A stretch of 42,074 nt of DNA. Source: Pseudomonadota bacterium. Its GTDB lineage: Bacteria > Pseudomonadota > Gammaproteobacteria > Burkholderiales > Ga0077523. The DNA lies in NCBI GenBank assembly GCA_963205165.1, contig CAUJJX010000106.1:1-42074 (forward strand). The letters are read 5' to 3'. The first letter of the stretch is position 1. Every line of letters starts with the position of its first letter. The position numbers were made by a program, and so were the translations under genes. This document shows positions 1-11,236 of the stretch, piece by piece. Under the pieces are notes generated by a model. The model did no database searches and had not been told where the DNA came from. It was given only the letters and a program-made list of their open reading frames with translations.

Positions 1-81
1 CAGCGCCTGCGCGCCGACGGCCCCTGCCATCCACATGACGGTCAGCGACGCCGCGGACCCCGTTGCTGCTTTCTGCATCAT
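1..81 (-). CDS. 5' end of an unidentified protein (runs off the left edge)
   Basis: The first 27 codons of a minus-strand gene begin at an ATG at 81, with a GGGAG ribosome-binding site 7-8 nt upstream; a second ATG at 78 is also possible. The visible N-terminus (MMQKAATGSAASLTV...) is Ala/Gly/Met-rich and mildly hydrophobic. It could be a signal peptide or the start of a membrane segment. Too little is present to assign a family. It follows a 45-residue membrane protein on the same strand after a 90-nt gap, so the two are probably co-transcribed. Confidence 0.4.
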   Translation of the reverse strand, partial: MMQKAATGSAASLTVMWMAGAVGAQAL

Positions 82-171
82 CGATTCACTCCCGGTCGGC
101 GGTCGGACGGACGGCCACCGACGTCATTGGGTGGAACAGGCACGAATGGATACGGAGGGCGGCGATGCGGG

Positions 172-309
172 TCACCATGGCAGCGACATCCATTCCGCAC
201 CGAAAGCGAGCGACAGGGCGATGGCCAGCACGAGCGCGGCCTGAAGCCAGGCGAGCGACACGAACCATCCCGAAGCGCCGGTCCTGCCGGCAGCGATCGA
301 CGTGACCAT
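172..309 (-). CDS. Small single-pass membrane protein, 45 aa, unknown function
   Basis: The ATG at 309 has a strong GGAGGT ribosome-binding site 5 nt upstream, which is the main reason to accept this short gene. The product has a short polar N-terminus and then one hydrophobic stretch (WFVSLAWLQAALVLAIALSL), consistent with a single transmembrane helix, and ends in MSLPW. I do not recognise a family. It lies between the deacetylase gene upstream and a partial gene downstream, all on the minus strand. It may be a small accessory subunit of whatever the left-edge gene encodes; that is inference only. Confidence 0.5.
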   Translation of the reverse strand: MVTSIAAGRTGASGWFVSLAWLQAALVLAIALSLAFGAEWMSLPW

Positions 310-517
310 TCGACACCTCCGCGTGTCCGGGGCACGTACACGCCGACGGCGTGCCGTGACCGGTGCGTCACCCCCGCACCGCGCCGGATGTGCGGTGTAC
401 CGAGGGAACGCGTGGGTCGCTTTTCGGCGATGCCGCGGGAACCTTGAGCGGTCCCGAGAGGACCGCGACCGCCCCCGTCCGGGACGGACCGACGCGCGGC
501 CGGTGCGGATGTGCGGA

Positions 518-1441
518 CTACAGCCCGGCGAGCACCCGCAGGTGGCTCGCGACGCTGCGACCGAGCGCGTGGAGTTCGTAGCCGCCTTCGAGCATCGAGA
601 CGATGCGGCTGCGGCAATGGCGCTCCGCGACGGCGCAGAGCTGCGTCGTGACCCACGCGTAGTCGGCCTCGACGAGCCCGAGCGACGCCATGTCGTCGTC
701 GCGATGGGCATCGAACCCGGCGGAGATGAACAGCATCTCCGGCGCGAATGCATCGAGCGCCGGAAGCCAGAAATTGTCGACCGCCTCGCGGAACTGCCGG
801 CCGGCGCTGTAGGCCGGCAGCGGCACGTTGACCATGCGGTCCGAGCGTCCGTCGACACCGCTGTACGGATAGAAGGGATGCTGGAACGTCGACACCATCA
901 TCACGCGCGGATCGGCCGCGAAGATCTGCTCGGTGCCGTTGCCGTGATGCACGTCGAAGTCCGCGATGGCGACCCGTGCGAGCCCGTGCACCTCGAGCGC
1001 ATGCGCCGCCGCGACCGCGACGTTGTTGAAGAAGCAGAAGCCCATCGCGCGATGCCGCTCCGCATGATGACCGGGCGGACGCACGTTGCAGAACGCGTTG
1101 TCGGCCTCGCCGCCGATCACGAGATCCGTCGCGAGCACCGCGGCCCCCGCGGCGCGATAGGCCGCGAGCCGCGTGTGCGGATTCATGGCGGTGTCGGGGT
1201 CGAGATGATGCAGGCCGCGTCCGGGCGACACGGCGTCGATGTTGTCCACGTGCTCGACCGTGTGGACCCGCAGCAGCTGCTCGCGCGTGGCGAGCGGTGC
1301 GTCGTGCACGTCGAGCGCACCGATCAGGCCGGACGCGATGAGCTGGTCCTCGACGGCACCGAGGCGCGCGGGACATTCCGGATGGTGGGCCCCCATGTCG
1401 TGCCGGAGACAGTCGGAGTGATGAATGAACGCGGTGGGCAT
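518..1441 (-). CDS. Histone deacetylase family (AcuC / class II-like) hydrolase
   Basis: The 307-residue product is a zinc-dependent arginase/deacetylase-fold enzyme expected to remove acetyl or acyl groups from lysine side chains or polyamines in the cytoplasm. Family motifs are visible in order: RPPGHHAERH with the catalytic His pair, GFCFFNN, DFDVHHGNGT with Asp and His zinc ligands, SAGFDAH with the third ligand, and LEGGYE with the transition-state Tyr. There is no signal peptide, and the length fits bacterial members. Its start codon lies about 190 nt from the start of the divergent Pat-type acetyltransferase, which suggests it reverses protein acetylation. Acetylpolyamine amidohydrolase activity is the main alternative. 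Confidence 0.9.
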   Translation of the reverse strand: MPTAFIHHSDCLRHDMGAHHPECPARLGAVEDQLIASGLIGALDVHDAPLATREQLLRVHTVEHVDNIDAVSPGRGLHHLDPDTAMNPHTRLAAYRAAGAAVLATDLVIGGEADNAFCNVRPPGHHAERHRAMGFCFFNNVAVAAAHALEVHGLARVAIADFDVHHGNGTEQIFAADPRVMMVSTFQHPFYPYSGVDGRSDRMVNVPLPAYSAGRQFREAVDNFWLPALDAFAPEMLFISAGFDAHRDDDMASLGLVEADYAWVTTQLCAVAERHCRSRIVSMLEGGYELHALGRSVASHLRVLAGL

Positions 1442-1630
1442 GGAAGACGGCCGGGGACTCGTTCGTCCGATGGTAGCGCCCGCCGGGCCGTCGGCACAGC
1501 ACGCGCCCGCACGAGTCGCAGGCCACGATGCCGGCCGTGCGATCCGCGGTCATGCGGGCGTCGTACGTTGCAGGGCTCCTCGCCGCGCGACGCCCGTAGA
1601 ATGCAGGCCGATCCAGACACCCCGCCGCCC

Positions 1631-4327
1631 ATGTCCGCCCATCCCCTGACCCGCCTGTTCAACCCCGCCAGCGTGGCGATCGTCGGCGCGGGCGAGGATG
1701 CCGGGCGGGTCGGTGCCGCCGTCATGCGCAACCTCGCGGCCGGCGGCTTCCGGGGTGCGCTCTACCCGGTGAATCCGCGCCACGCCAGGGTGCTCGACCG
1801 GCAGGCGTATCCGAGCCTCGATGCCCTCCCCGCCGCGCCCGATCTCGTCGTGCTCGCGACGCCGCCGGCCACGCTGCCCGATCTCGTCGCCGCGGCCGGT
1901 GCGCGCGGCGCCGGTGCCGTCGCGATCCTGTCGTCCGGACTCACCGATCGCACACCCGACGACGCCGGGCTCCTCGCTCGCGTCGCCGAAGTTGCGCGCG
2001 ATCACCGCGTCCGCGTGCTCGGCCCCAACTCGCTCGGACTGCTCCGCCCGTCGATCGGACTCAACGCGTCGTTCGCCGGCACGGCCGCACGCCCCGGCGC
2101 GATGGCCCTCGTGTCTCAATCCGGCGGACTCGTCAGCGCGATGCTCGACTGGGCGATGGCAGACGGACTCGGCTTCTCGAGCGTGATCTCGCTCGGCAAC
2201 CAGCTCGACGTCGATTTCGCCGAGGCCCTCGACTTCCTGACGAACGACGCGCAGACCGACAGCATCGCGCTCTACGTCGAGAGCGTGCACGGCGCGCGGC
2301 GCTTCATGAGCGCGCTGCGGGCCGCCGCCCGGATCAAGCCCGTCGTCGTGCTGAAGAGCGGCCGCGGACCCGCCGGATCGCTCGCCGCCTCGACGCACAC
2401 CGGCGCGATGGCGAGCCCCGACGAAGCCTTCGACGCCGCGCTCCGTCGCGCCGGCGCCGTGCGCGTCGCGAACTACACGCAGCTCTTCGGCGCCGCGAAG
2501 TACCTGTCGTCGCGCTTCCGCCCGGTCGGTCATCACCTCGCGATCGTCACGAACGGTGGCGGCCCCGGCGTCATGGCCGTCGACCGCGCGACCGAGAGCG
2601 GACTCGCGATGGCGGAGTTCGCGCCGGACACGGTGAAGACGCTCGACGAACTGCTGCCGCAGAGCTGGTCGCGCGGCAATCCGGTCGACGTGCTGGAAGA
2701 CGCCGGCCCCGAACGCTTCCGCCGCGCGCTCGATGCCTGCCTGTCCGATCCGGGCACGGACGGCGTCGTCGCGATCGTCACGCCGCAGGCCATGACCGAC
2801 ACGGCCGCCGTCGCGAAGGCGATCGCCGAAACCTCGACCGCGCACTACAAGCCGCTCATCGCATGCTTCATGGGCGAGGCCACCGTCGCCGGACCGAGGC
2901 AGTCGCTGCAGGCAGCGGGCGTACCGACGTTCCGGTCGCCGGATCCGGCCGTCGAGGCCTTCGCGTACATCGTCGCGTTCTATGCGAACCAGCGGCTGCT
3001 GATGCAGGTCCCGGGACCGCTCGACGACGACCGGCGTCCACCCGACATCGAGGGTGCGCGGCGCCTGATCGACACCGCCGTCGCGAGCGGCCAGCGCACG
3101 TTGTCCGAAACCGATTCGAAGGCCGTGCTCGCGGCATTCGGCATCCCGGTGGCGCAGACCGTCGTGACGCACAGCGCCGACGAGGCCGTCGAGGTCGCGT
3201 CGCGCATCGGCTTCCCGGTCGTGATGAAGATCCATTCCGACGACGTCACGCACAAGTCCGACGTCGGCGGCGTGCGGCTCAACGTGACCACGCCGGACCA
3301 GGTGCGCGCCGCGTGGTCGCAGATCGGCCAGAACGTCCTCGCCGCCCGCCCGGACGCCCGCGTCGCAGGCATCGCCATCGAGCCGATGATCGTGAAGCCG
3401 AACGGCCGCGAGATCATGGTGGGTGTCCTGCGCGACCCGGTGTTCGGTCCGCTGATCGCGCTCGGTGCCGGCGGCACGCAGGTGGAACTCATCAGCGATC
3501 GCGCCGTCGCCCTGCCCCCGCTGAACGGCCTGCTCGCACGCAATCTCATCGATCGGACGCGCGTCGCTGCAACGCTCGCCGCGTGGCGCGGCATGCCGGC
3601 TGCCGATCTGGATGCGCTGGAAGAAGTGCTGCTGCGCGTGTCCGAGATGGTGTGCGAGCTGCCATGGCTCGAGCAGCTCGACATCAATCCGCTGATCCTC
3701 GACGAGCACGGCGCCGTCGCCGCCGATGCGCGCCTCGTGCTCGCCGCGCCCGCGGACGATCCGTGCGTCGACCGCTACGCACACATGGCGATCTGCCCGT
3801 ACCCGGGCCACCTCGTCCGGACGTGGACGATGCGCGACGGCCGCGAGGTCACGGTGCGCCCGATCCGGCCGGAAGACGCCGAGATGGAGCAGGCGTTCGT
3901 CGTCCACGGCATGTCGGACGAATCGCGCTACTACCGCTTCGCGAACGCGCTCCACGAGCTGTCGGACAAGATGCTCGTGCGCTTCACGCAGATCGACTAC
4001 GACCGCGAGCTGGCCCTCGTCGCTGTCGTTCACGAGGACGACGGCGACCGGCAGGTCGGCGTCGCGCGCTACGTGATCGACCCGGGCGGCACGAGCTGCG
4101 AATTCGCGCTGGCCATCGCCGACGCGATCCAGGGCCAGGGCGTCGGCGGCCGCCTTCTTACGTACCTGATGGATGTCGCCCGCACGCGCGGGCTGCGCGA
4201 GATGGTCGGCTACGTCCTCGGGCAGAACACCCGGATGCTGCATCTCATGACGAAGCTGGGCTTCGCCGTGATGACCGATCCGGACGACAACTCGATGCGG
4301 ATCGTCGTGCGGCGGCTGGCCGAGTAG
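1631..4327 (+). CDS. pat: Pat/PatZ-type protein lysine acetyltransferase (acyl-CoA synthetase-like domains plus GNAT)
   Basis: The product is about 898 residues, the size of PatZ/YfiQ-type enzymes that use acetyl-CoA to acetylate lysines, classically of acetyl-CoA synthetase. Order of domains: NDP-forming acyl-CoA synthetase-like CoA-binding domain from about residue 8 (LFNPASVAIVGAG), succinyl-CoA ligase-like region (LVSQSGG), ATP-grasp domain from about 485 (FPVVMKIHSDDVTHKSDVGG), and a GNAT domain from about 730 with the acetyl-CoA pyrophosphate loop QGQGVGG near 835. The start at 1631 (MSAHPLTRLF) fits the family best; an in-frame ATG at 1601 is an alternative, and neither has a clear ribosome-binding site. 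It is divergent from a deacetylase-family gene. Whether the synthetase-like part is catalytic or only a sensor is not decided by the sequence. Confidence 0.9.
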   Translation: MSAHPLTRLFNPASVAIVGAGEDAGRVGAAVMRNLAAGGFRGALYPVNPRHARVLDRQAYPSLDALPAAPDLVVLATPPATLPDLVAAAGARGAGAVAILSSGLTDRTPDDAGLLARVAEVARDHRVRVLGPNSLGLLRPSIGLNASFAGTAARPGAMALVSQSGGLVSAMLDWAMADGLGFSSVISLGNQLDVDFAEALDFLTNDAQTDSIALYVESVHGARRFMSALRAAARIKPVVVLKSGRGPAGSLAASTHTGAMASPDEAFDAALRRAGAVRVANYTQLFGAAKYLSSRFRPVGHHLAIVTNGGGPGVMAVDRATESGLAMAEFAPDTVKTLDELLPQSWSRGNPVDVLEDAGPERFRRALDACLSDPGTDGVVAIVTPQAMTDTAAVAKAIAETSTAHYKPLIACFMGEATVAGPRQSLQAAGVPTFRSPDPAVEAFAYIVAFYANQRLLMQVPGPLDDDRRPPDIEGARRLIDTAVASGQRTLSETDSKAVLAAFGIPVAQTVVTHSADEAVEVASRIGFPVVMKIHSDDVTHKSDVGGVRLNVTTPDQVRAAWSQIGQNVLAARPDARVAGIAIEPMIVKPNGREIMVGVLRDPVFGPLIALGAGGTQVELISDRAVALPPLNGLLARNLIDRTRVAATLAAWRGMPAADLDALEEVLLRVSEMVCELPWLEQLDINPLILDEHGAVAADARLVLAAPADDPCVDRYAHMAICPYPGHLVRTWTMRDGREVTVRPIRPEDAEMEQAFVVHGMSDESRYYRFANALHELSDKMLVRFTQIDYDRELALVAVVHEDDGDRQVGVARYVIDPGGTSCEFALAIADAIQGQGVGGRLLTYLMDVARTRGLREMVGYVLGQNTRMLHLMTKLGFAVMTDPDDNSMRIVVRRLAE

Positions 4328-4463
4328 TGGTTCGCACCGTCGATGCCGGATGCCTCGCTGCGGGTGACCACGACGCCAGCCATCGGCGATGCACCTCCAT
4401 GTTCGCCCGCCCGCTGCCGATAACGCAGTTCCCGCCGCACACACTCGACGACGCGACCACCGA

Positions 4464-5378
<915 letters not shown>

Positions 5379-5382
5379 CGGC

Positions 5383-6351
5383 GTGGCTGCGTCCACGTCC
5401 CGCCGGGGTCGACGCGCCGGGCCACCGCCCGAGGCCAGCGCGCGACTCGACCGCAAGCGCATCTACATCGTCCCGACGCGTGCCGGATTCGCGCTCGCCG
5501 TGACGCTGCTCCTGATGCTCGCCGGGTCGATCAACTACAACCTCGGTCTCGGCTACGTGCTCACCTTCCTGCTCGGCGGGCTCGGTGTCGTCGGCATGCT
5601 CCACACGTGGCGCAACCTCGCGGGGCTCGTGCTGACGCCCGGCCGCACGAACCCCGCGTTCGCGGGCGAGCACGTCGTCTGGCGCGTCGTCGCCGACAAC
5701 GCGAGCGGGTTGCCGCGTCACCGGATCACGCTCGCGTTCGAGCGCGCGCTGCCGGCCGTCATCGACGTCGCACCCACGGGGAGCGCGATCGCGGAACTCG
5801 CGGAACCCGTGAGCGTCCGCGGACCGCTGCGTCCCGGGCGGCTGCGCATCGAGAGCCGCTGGCCGCTCGGCCTGTTCCGCGCGTGGGCGTATGCGGATCT
5901 CGACCTGTCGACACTCGTCTATCCACATCCCGAAACCGGCGCACCGCCGCTGCCGCCGGCGAATCCGCAGCCCGGCGCGAGCGGACGCAGCCTCCGCGGC
6001 GAGGACGACTTCGCCGGCCTGCGCAGCTATCGTCCCGGCGACGCACCCGGCCGCATCGCCTGGAAGAGCGCAGCGCGCGGCGAGACGCTGCTGACGAAGC
6101 AGTTCGAGGGCGGCGACGGCGGCGCGCTGCTCTGGCTCGACCGCTCGACGCTGCCGCGCGAACTCGACGAGGAACGCGCGCTGTCGCGGCTCACGGCCTG
6201 GGTGCTCGCCGCGGACACCTCACGGTTGCGATACGGATTGCGCCTGCGCACGCAGGAGATCGCGCCCGAGAGCGGTGCCGTGCATCGCACGCACTGCCTC
6301 GAAGCACTGGCACTGCACGGTCGTCGCGAGGGTCCCGATGGCCGCCGCTGA
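5383..6351 (+). CDS. DUF58 domain-containing membrane protein
   Basis: The 322-residue product begins at a GTG 4 nt after the moxR stop. A basic N-terminus is followed by two adjacent hydrophobic segments at about residues 35-75 ([32 protein letters not shown]). The soluble part carries the DUF58 signature [20 protein letters not shown] near residues 210-230. DUF58 proteins resemble von Willebrand type A folds and are thought to act with MoxR ATPases on envelope targets. The 3' end overlaps the transglutaminase gene by 14 nt, so the three genes are translationally linked. Function beyond family membership is unknown. Confidence 0.88.
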   Translation: MAASTSRRGRRAGPPPEASARLDRKRIYIVPTRAGFALAVTLLLMLAGSINYNLGLGYVLTFLLGGLGVVGMLHTWRNLAGLVLTPGRTNPAFAGEHVVWRVVADNASGLPRHRITLAFERALPAVIDVAPTGSAIAELAEPVSVRGPLRPGRLRIESRWPLGLFRAWAYADLDLSTLVYPHPETGAPPLPPANPQPGASGRSLRGEDDFAGLRSYRPGDAPGRIAWKSAARGETLLTKQFEGGDGGALLWLDRSTLPRELDEERALSRLTAWVLAADTSRLRYGLRLRTQEIAPESGAVHRTHCLEALALHGRREGPDGRR

Positions 6352-8308
6352 TCCGGTGCCGGTCACCCTGCCCCGCGGCCAGGCGCTCGCGCTGACCACG
6401 AGCCTCGCGCTCGTCCTCGCACCGCACGCCGCGCATCTGCCGATCTGGATCACGGTGATCGCTGCATTCACCGTAGCGCTGCGTGCAGGCTTCGCATGGC
6501 GCGGTTACGGGCTCCCGCCGAACTGGCTGCTCGCACCACTCGCTCTGGCCGGCGCCGCGGGGACATGGCTGTCGTTCGGCGCGCTGTTCGGACGCGATGC
6601 CGCCGTCGCCCTGCTGATCCTGATGCTCTCGTTGAAGCTCATGGAACTGCGCACGGCGCGCGACGCGATCGTCCTCGTGTTCCTCGCGTACTTCGCGGTC
6701 GTCACGAACTTCCTCTATTCGCAGACGATCGTCGTCGGGCTCTACCTGCTCGCGTGCGTCTGGCTCATCACCGCGAACCTGATCGCGCTGCAGAGTGCCG
6801 GCACGATCGCCACGCGCGCGCTGGTGCGACAGGCCGGCCTGCTGCTCGCGCAGGCGGCGCCGCTGATGCTCGTGCTGTTCCTGCTGTTCCCGCGCATCCA
6901 GGGACCGCTGTGGGCGATCCCGCAGGTGTCGTCGGGCGGCGTGTCCGGACTCTCGGATTCGATGTCGCCCGGCAGCCTGTCCAGCCTCAGCCTGTCCGAC
7001 GCGGTCGCCTTCCGGGTGGAGTTCGAGACGCCGCCGCCGAAGCCCGCGACGCTGTACTGGCGCGGCCCGGTCATGTGGGACTTCGACGGCCGGACCTGGC
7101 GCAACACCCACACGATGGCCCCCGGGCGCACGGACATCCAGCTCCTCGGCGACGCGCTGCGATACCACGTCACGCTCGAAGCGCACGACACACGCTGGCT
7201 CTTCGCGCTCGACGTGCCGGCGACGCTGCCGCCGGCCGCGAGCCTCACGTCCGATCTGCAACTGCTCGCGGTGCGTCCCGTGCGCGAACGAATGCGCTAC
7301 ACGGCCAGCTCGTTCGTCGACTACCGGCTCGGGCGCGGCGAAGCGCTGAACCAGCTCGTGCGTGCGTCGCGGATCCCCGGTGGCCACAACCCGCGGGCTC
7401 GCGAACTTGCTGCCGGATGGCAGGCCGCGGGCCTCACGCCCGAGGCGATCGTGCAGCGCGGTCTCGCGCTCTTCCGCGAGCAGCCGTTCTTCTACACGCT
7501 CGCGCCGCCGCTGCTGGAAAGCAGCGACAACATCGACGAATTCCTCTTCGGGACTCGCCGAGGCTTCTGCGAACACTTCGCCGGCGCGTACGCGTTCCTG
7601 ATGCGCGCGGCGGGTGTCCCGGCGCGCATCGTCACGGGCTACCAGGGCGGGACATTCAATCCGGTCGGCGGCTACCTCGTCGTCCGCCAGTCGGACGCGC
7701 ACGCATGGGTCGAAGTCTGGATCCGCGAGACCGGCTGGACACGCGTCGATCCGACGGCCGCCGTGTCGCCGCAGCGCATCGAGGCCGGACTCGCCGCGAC
7801 GATCCCGGCCGGTGGCGCCGTGCCGCTGCTCGATCGCGCCGACAGCGCGTGGCTGCGGCAGATCCGCTTCGCACTCGACGCGGCCGCGAACGGCTGGAAC
7901 CAGTGGGTGCTCGACTACTCGCCGGAACGGCAGCAACGGACGCTGTCGCTGCTCGCCGGGCGCGCGGTGTCGTGGCGCGGCATCGCGATCGCACTCATCG
8001 TCGCGACGGGCATCGTCGTGGGCGTGCTCGCGCTGCTGATGTTCCGGAAGTCCCGGGCCGCCGCTCGGGATCCCGCGGTCATCGCATGGGATGCGCTGTC
8101 ACGGAAACTCGGACGCGCCGGGCTCGCCCGCCGACCGGACGAAGCGCCCGGCCGGTACGTCGCGCGCGTGTCTGCTGCAAGACCGGAACTCGCGTCGGCA
8201 ATGAAGACGATCGGCGCGCTGTACCTGCGATTGCGATACGAGAAAGGCGGCACCGCGGCACATCTCGCGCGGCTGCGTGGTGCCGTGCGGGCGCTGCGGG
8301 TGCGCTGA
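6338..8308 (+). CDS. tgpA: TgpA-type membrane transglutaminase-like protein (DUF3488 + transglutaminase core)
   Basis: The 656-residue product has several hydrophobic N-terminal segments (DUF3488-like), then a periplasmic transglutaminase-like domain. The Cys-His-Asp triad is visible as [12 protein letters not shown] (Cys near 410), [10 protein letters not shown] (His near 455) and [10 protein letters not shown] (Asp near 470). A further membrane helix follows near 550-575, then a short C-terminal cytosolic tail. This layout matches TgpA-like proteins, for which an envelope or peptidoglycan-linked role has been proposed. The ATG at 6338 overlaps the DUF58 gene, and the three-gene operon ends here. 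It is convergent with nlpD, whose stop lies 87 nt away. Confidence 0.9.
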   Translation: MAAADPVPVTLPRGQALALTTSLALVLAPHAAHLPIWITVIAAFTVALRAGFAWRGYGLPPNWLLAPLALAGAAGTWLSFGALFGRDAAVALLILMLSLKLMELRTARDAIVLVFLAYFAVVTNFLYSQTIVVGLYLLACVWLITANLIALQSAGTIATRALVRQAGLLLAQAAPLMLVLFLLFPRIQGPLWAIPQVSSGGVSGLSDSMSPGSLSSLSLSDAVAFRVEFETPPPKPATLYWRGPVMWDFDGRTWRNTHTMAPGRTDIQLLGDALRYHVTLEAHDTRWLFALDVPATLPPAASLTSDLQLLAVRPVRERMRYTASSFVDYRLGRGEALNQLVRASRIPGGHNPRARELAAGWQAAGLTPEAIVQRGLALFREQPFFYTLAPPLLESSDNIDEFLFGTRRGFCEHFAGAYAFLMRAAGVPARIVTGYQGGTFNPVGGYLVVRQSDAHAWVEVWIRETGWTRVDPTAAVSPQRIEAGLAATIPAGGAVPLLDRADSAWLRQIRFALDAAANGWNQWVLDYSPERQQRTLSLLAGRAVSWRGIAIALIVATGIVVGVLALLMFRKSRAAARDPAVIAWDALSRKLGRAGLARRPDEAPGRYVARVSAARPELASAMKTIGALYLRLRYEKGGTAAHLARLRGAVRALRVR

Positions 8309-8395
8309 CGAAACGGCAGCCTGCGGGACAGGAAAGTACCGGAGGAAGGACTGGGAAATCACGCGCAGGCGGGTCGCCGCGCATTCGCGGGACGA

Positions 8396-9520
8396 TCAGC
8401 CTCCCGGCAGCCTGCCCAGCGGATCGAGCGGCTTGCCGAAGCGGCGGATCTCGAAATGGAGTCCGACACGCGTCGCATCGGAGTCGCCCATTTCCGCGAT
8501 CTTCTGACCGCGCTTCACGAGGTCTCCCTCCTTCACGGCGAGCGCGCTGTTGTGCGCGTAGACGGACAGGTAGGTCTCGTTGTGCTTCACGATCACGAGC
8601 CGTCCGTAGCCGCGCAGACCGCTGCCGCTGTAGACGACGCGGCCGCCCGCAGCCGCCGAGATCGGCTGCCCCGCGCGACCTCCGATGCCGACGCCCTTGA
8701 GCCGCCCGCTCTCGCCGAAGCGATAGAGGAGATCCCCGCGGACAGGCCAGGACCAGTCGATGGAATCGTCGTCGGCTGCGGGCGAATCCTTCTCGGTGTC
8801 GGAGCGCTCGGTCGTCTTCACGGCCGCCGGTTTCGGTTCGGTCACGGCCGGTCTGGCATCGGCGACGGCCGACTTCACATCTGCGGCGCTCGCCTTCGGA
8901 TCGGTCGCGACAGGTGCCCGGACCGAAGCGACGACCGGCGTACCGGGGCGAGTCATGCGCGCGAGCGCCTGATCGCTGTAGGGCTGCGTCAGGGCACGCG
9001 GCTCGGTGAGGACAGGCACCGTGCTCGCGACTGTCGGCTTGTTCGGTGTGACGTCGATGGGCGCGTCGCCGGGTTTCGGGAGCGCGTCGCCCGTCACCGG
9101 CGACGGCGCGGCAAGCGGCTTCACGTCGGGGGCGGCGTCCTTCGGGACGGTGGTGTCCTTCGCTGAAGAGGCGTCCTTCGCGGCGACCGGGTCCTTCACG
9201 AGTGGCGTGAGGCGCAACCGCTGTCCGGCGAAGATGCGCCCGGGGTCCTGAATGTCGTTCCAGGCCGCGAGCTCGCGGTAATCGAATCCGAAGTCGAGGG
9301 CGATGCCGAAGAGCGTGTCGCCACGCTCGACGACGTAGGACTCCGGCCGCTCGTCGCCACGCCTGCGCGAAGGCTTCGCGACGGGCTTCGATGCGCCGAC
9401 GTGGCGGACGACCGTGGGCGCCGACGCGGGACCGACCGGTTGCTCGCGGAAGGACGCACAACCCGCGGCAAGCAGCGCTGCAACCAGCAGCGGAACGAAA
9501 CGAGGAAGGATCGGCGTCAC
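8396..9520 (-). CDS. nlpD: NlpD-type lipoprotein: LysM + degenerate M23/LytM domain
   Basis: A 374-residue lipoprotein with lipobox LLAAGC (Cys about residue 21), a LysM domain near 60-105 ([14 protein letters not shown]...GQRLRL), a long Ala/Lys/Asp/Pro-rich linker, and a C-terminal M23-like domain from about 270. The LytM domain lacks normal zinc-site residues: where active enzymes have HxGxD and HxHxE motifs it has GVGIGGRAG and GLHFEIRR. That is the pattern of NlpD, which activates amidases rather than cutting peptidoglycan. The GTG start overlaps the pcm stop by 4 nt (GTGA). The usual next gene, rpoS, is absent; the neighbour is the convergent transglutaminase operon. Confidence 0.9.
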   Translation of the reverse strand: MTPILPRFVPLLVAALLAAGCASFREQPVGPASAPTVVRHVGASKPVAKPSRRRGDERPESYVVERGDTLFGIALDFGFDYRELAAWNDIQDPGRIFAGQRLRLTPLVKDPVAAKDASSAKDTTVPKDAAPDVKPLAAPSPVTGDALPKPGDAPIDVTPNKPTVASTVPVLTEPRALTQPYSDQALARMTRPGTPVVASVRAPVATDPKASAADVKSAVADARPAVTEPKPAAVKTTERSDTEKDSPAADDDSIDWSWPVRGDLLYRFGESGRLKGVGIGGRAGQPISAAAGGRVVYSGSGLRGYGRLVIVKHNETYLSVYAHNSALAVKEGDLVKRGQKIAEMGDSDATRVGLHFEIRRFGKPLDPLGRLPGG

Positions 9521-10176
9521 ACCCGCGTGCCGGGCAGGAGCGGCACGAAGTTGACGTTCTCGAGACGGGTTTCGACGAACGCGCGGTCGGTCCGTTCGAT
9601 CATGACGAGCCGCTGCTCCTTCGTGCCGATCGGCATGACGAGACGCCCGCCGATGTCGAGCTGCGCTGTCAGCGCCTCGGGCACTTCGGCCGCCGCGGCC
9701 GCCATCACGATGGCGTCGAACGGTGCGATGTCCGGCAGGCCGAGCTGACCGTCTGCGTGCTTCAGCTTGACGTTGGTCGCGCGCAGTTCGCGGAGGCTGC
9801 GCCGGGCTTTCCCGAGAAGCGCCGCGATGCGCTCGATCGAGTAGACCTCCCGCGCGATCCTGGAGAGCACGGCCACCTGGTAGCCACAGCCCGTCCCGAT
9901 CTCGAGCACGCGACCGAGTGATCGTCCGCCGCGTGCAAGTTCGAGCATGCGCGCGACGGTGAGCGGTGCCGAGATCGTCTGGCCGAATCCGATCGGGAGT
10001 GCGAAGTCGTCGTACGCCCGGCTCGCGAGTGCCTCGTCGACGAAGATGTGACGCGGCACCTCGCCCATGGCCGCGAGGACGGTCTCGTCACGGATGCCCT
10101 GCTCGCGGAGACGCTCGACCATGCGCATGCGCGTGCGCTGCGAGGTCATGCCGATGCCGAGATGGCGGGAATCCAT
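9517..10176 (-). CDS. pcm: Protein-L-isoaspartate O-methyltransferase
   Basis: The 219-residue enzyme methylates isoaspartyl residues with S-adenosylmethionine, starting repair of aged proteins in the cytoplasm. Visible features are the N-terminal [16 protein letters not shown] and PRHIFVDEA segments typical of Pcm, the substrate-binding [17 protein letters not shown], and SAM motif [12 protein letters not shown] near residue 90. The start at 10176 is an ATG ([10 protein letters not shown]); a later ATG ([10 protein letters not shown]) is possible because it also precedes all conserved segments. It lies between surE, whose stop is 11 nt upstream, and nlpD, which overlaps it by 4 nt, as in the classic surE-pcm-nlpD operon. 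Confidence 0.95.
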   Translation of the reverse strand: MDSRHLGIGMTSQRTRMRMVERLREQGIRDETVLAAMGEVPRHIFVDEALASRAYDDFALPIGFGQTISAPLTVARMLELARGGRSLGRVLEIGTGCGYQVAVLSRIAREVYSIERIAALLGKARRSLRELRATNVKLKHADGQLGLPDIAPFDAIVMAAAAAEVPEALTAQLDIGGRLVMPIGTKEQRLVMIERTDRAFVETRLENVNFVPLLPGTRV

Positions 10177-10187
10177 GGCGACGGCCC

Positions 10188-10931
10188 TCAGGCGCCGATC
10201 CAGGTGCGCACGGTGTCGATCTGGCCGAAGTGCGTGAGATCCATCTGCAGCGGCGTGATCGAGACGCGCGAATTCGCGACGGCATGGAAGTCGGTGCCCG
10301 GGCCCGCATCGGCGGCCATGCCGGCCGCGCCGACCCAGTACACGGTCTGACCGCGCGGATTGGTCGTGCGAACGACACCTTCGGCCTTGTGACGCTTGCC
10401 AAGTCGTGTGACCTCGGTGCCGGCGAGCTGGTCGTGCGGTAGGTCGGGTACGTTGACGTTCAGCAGGAAGGGCGCCGCCGGCGGATGCGACATGATGCGT
10501 CTGACGAGATCGGCGGCGACGCGTCCGGCTGTCGCGTAGTTGCCGGCATGATGGTTCGCGAGCGACATCGCGATGGCAGGCACACCGAGGAGGAAGCCTT
10601 CGGTGGCGGCCGCGACAGTGCCGGAGTAGATGGTGTCGTCGCCCATGTTGGCGCCGTGATTGATACCCGAGACGACGATGTCGGGCAGGTGCTCGAGCAA
10701 CCCCGTGACCGCGAGATGCACGCAGTCGGTCGGCGTGCCGTTGACGTACTGGTAACCGAGGTGGGAGCGCCGCACGGTGAGCGGACGATCGAGCGTCAGG
10801 GAATTGCTGGCGCCGGAGCGATCGCGCTCGGGTGCGACGACCGTGACTTCACCGAGTGGCGCGAGCGCTTCGGCCAGAGCCTGAAGGCCCGGGGCGAAGT
10901 AACCATCATCGTTGCTGAGGAGAATCCGCAT
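10188..10931 (-). CDS. surE: 5'/3'-nucleotidase SurE
   Basis: The 247-residue protein is a SurE family metal-dependent nucleotidase that removes phosphate from nucleoside monophosphates and possibly short polyphosphates. The N-terminus [15 protein letters not shown] carries the Asp-Asp metal site (residues 8-9), followed by [17 protein letters not shown] and [23 protein letters not shown], both hallmark segments. The start at 10931 is chosen because it puts the conserved [10 protein letters not shown] at the N-terminus; upstream in-frame sequence is unlike the family. It is first gene of surE-pcm-nlpD, 187 nt downstream of tRNA-Pro on the same strand. Confidence 0.95.
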   Translation of the reverse strand: MRILLSNDDGYFAPGLQALAEALAPLGEVTVVAPERDRSGASNSLTLDRPLTVRRSHLGYQYVNGTPTDCVHLAVTGLLEHLPDIVVSGINHGANMGDDTIYSGTVAAATEGFLLGVPAIAMSLANHHAGNYATAGRVAADLVRRIMSHPPAAPFLLNVNVPDLPHDQLAGTEVTRLGKRHKAEGVVRTTNPRGQTVYWVGAAGMAADAGPGTDFHAVANSRVSITPLQMDLTHFGQIDTVRTWIGA

Positions 10932-11117
10932 GGCGGTGGCCGCGCTCGGGAAGATATTCCTCGCTGGCCGGAGAGGCCGTGAACACAGTCGCTGTGACGC
11001 GGTGCGCTCCCGTCTCCGCTCGCGACGCACGCCATGAAACTGCGCACATTCGCGTCACGCGCGTCGCATGGAGCGACGCCTACGACGCCATCTTGGAATT
11101 TTTGTACTTCGAGAAAC

Positions 11118-11194
<77 letters not shown>

Positions 11195-11206
11195 ACGAAG
11201 ACCCGA

Positions 11207-11236
11207 ATTATATCGGAGGGACCCCACCGACGGCAA
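11207..11236 (-). promoter_or_regulatory. Promoter of tRNA-Pro
   Basis: A perfect -10 box TATAAT (11207-11212 on the complement) lies 12 nt before the tRNA 5' end. A weaker -35 TTGCCG (11231-11236) is spaced 18 bp from it. Transcription would start about 6 nt upstream of the mature 5' end. Confidence 0.6.

Noticed and set aside
302..1600. N-terminal extension of the Pat frame back to 302
   Set aside because: It is antisense to the deacetylase gene and unlike any Pat N-terminus.
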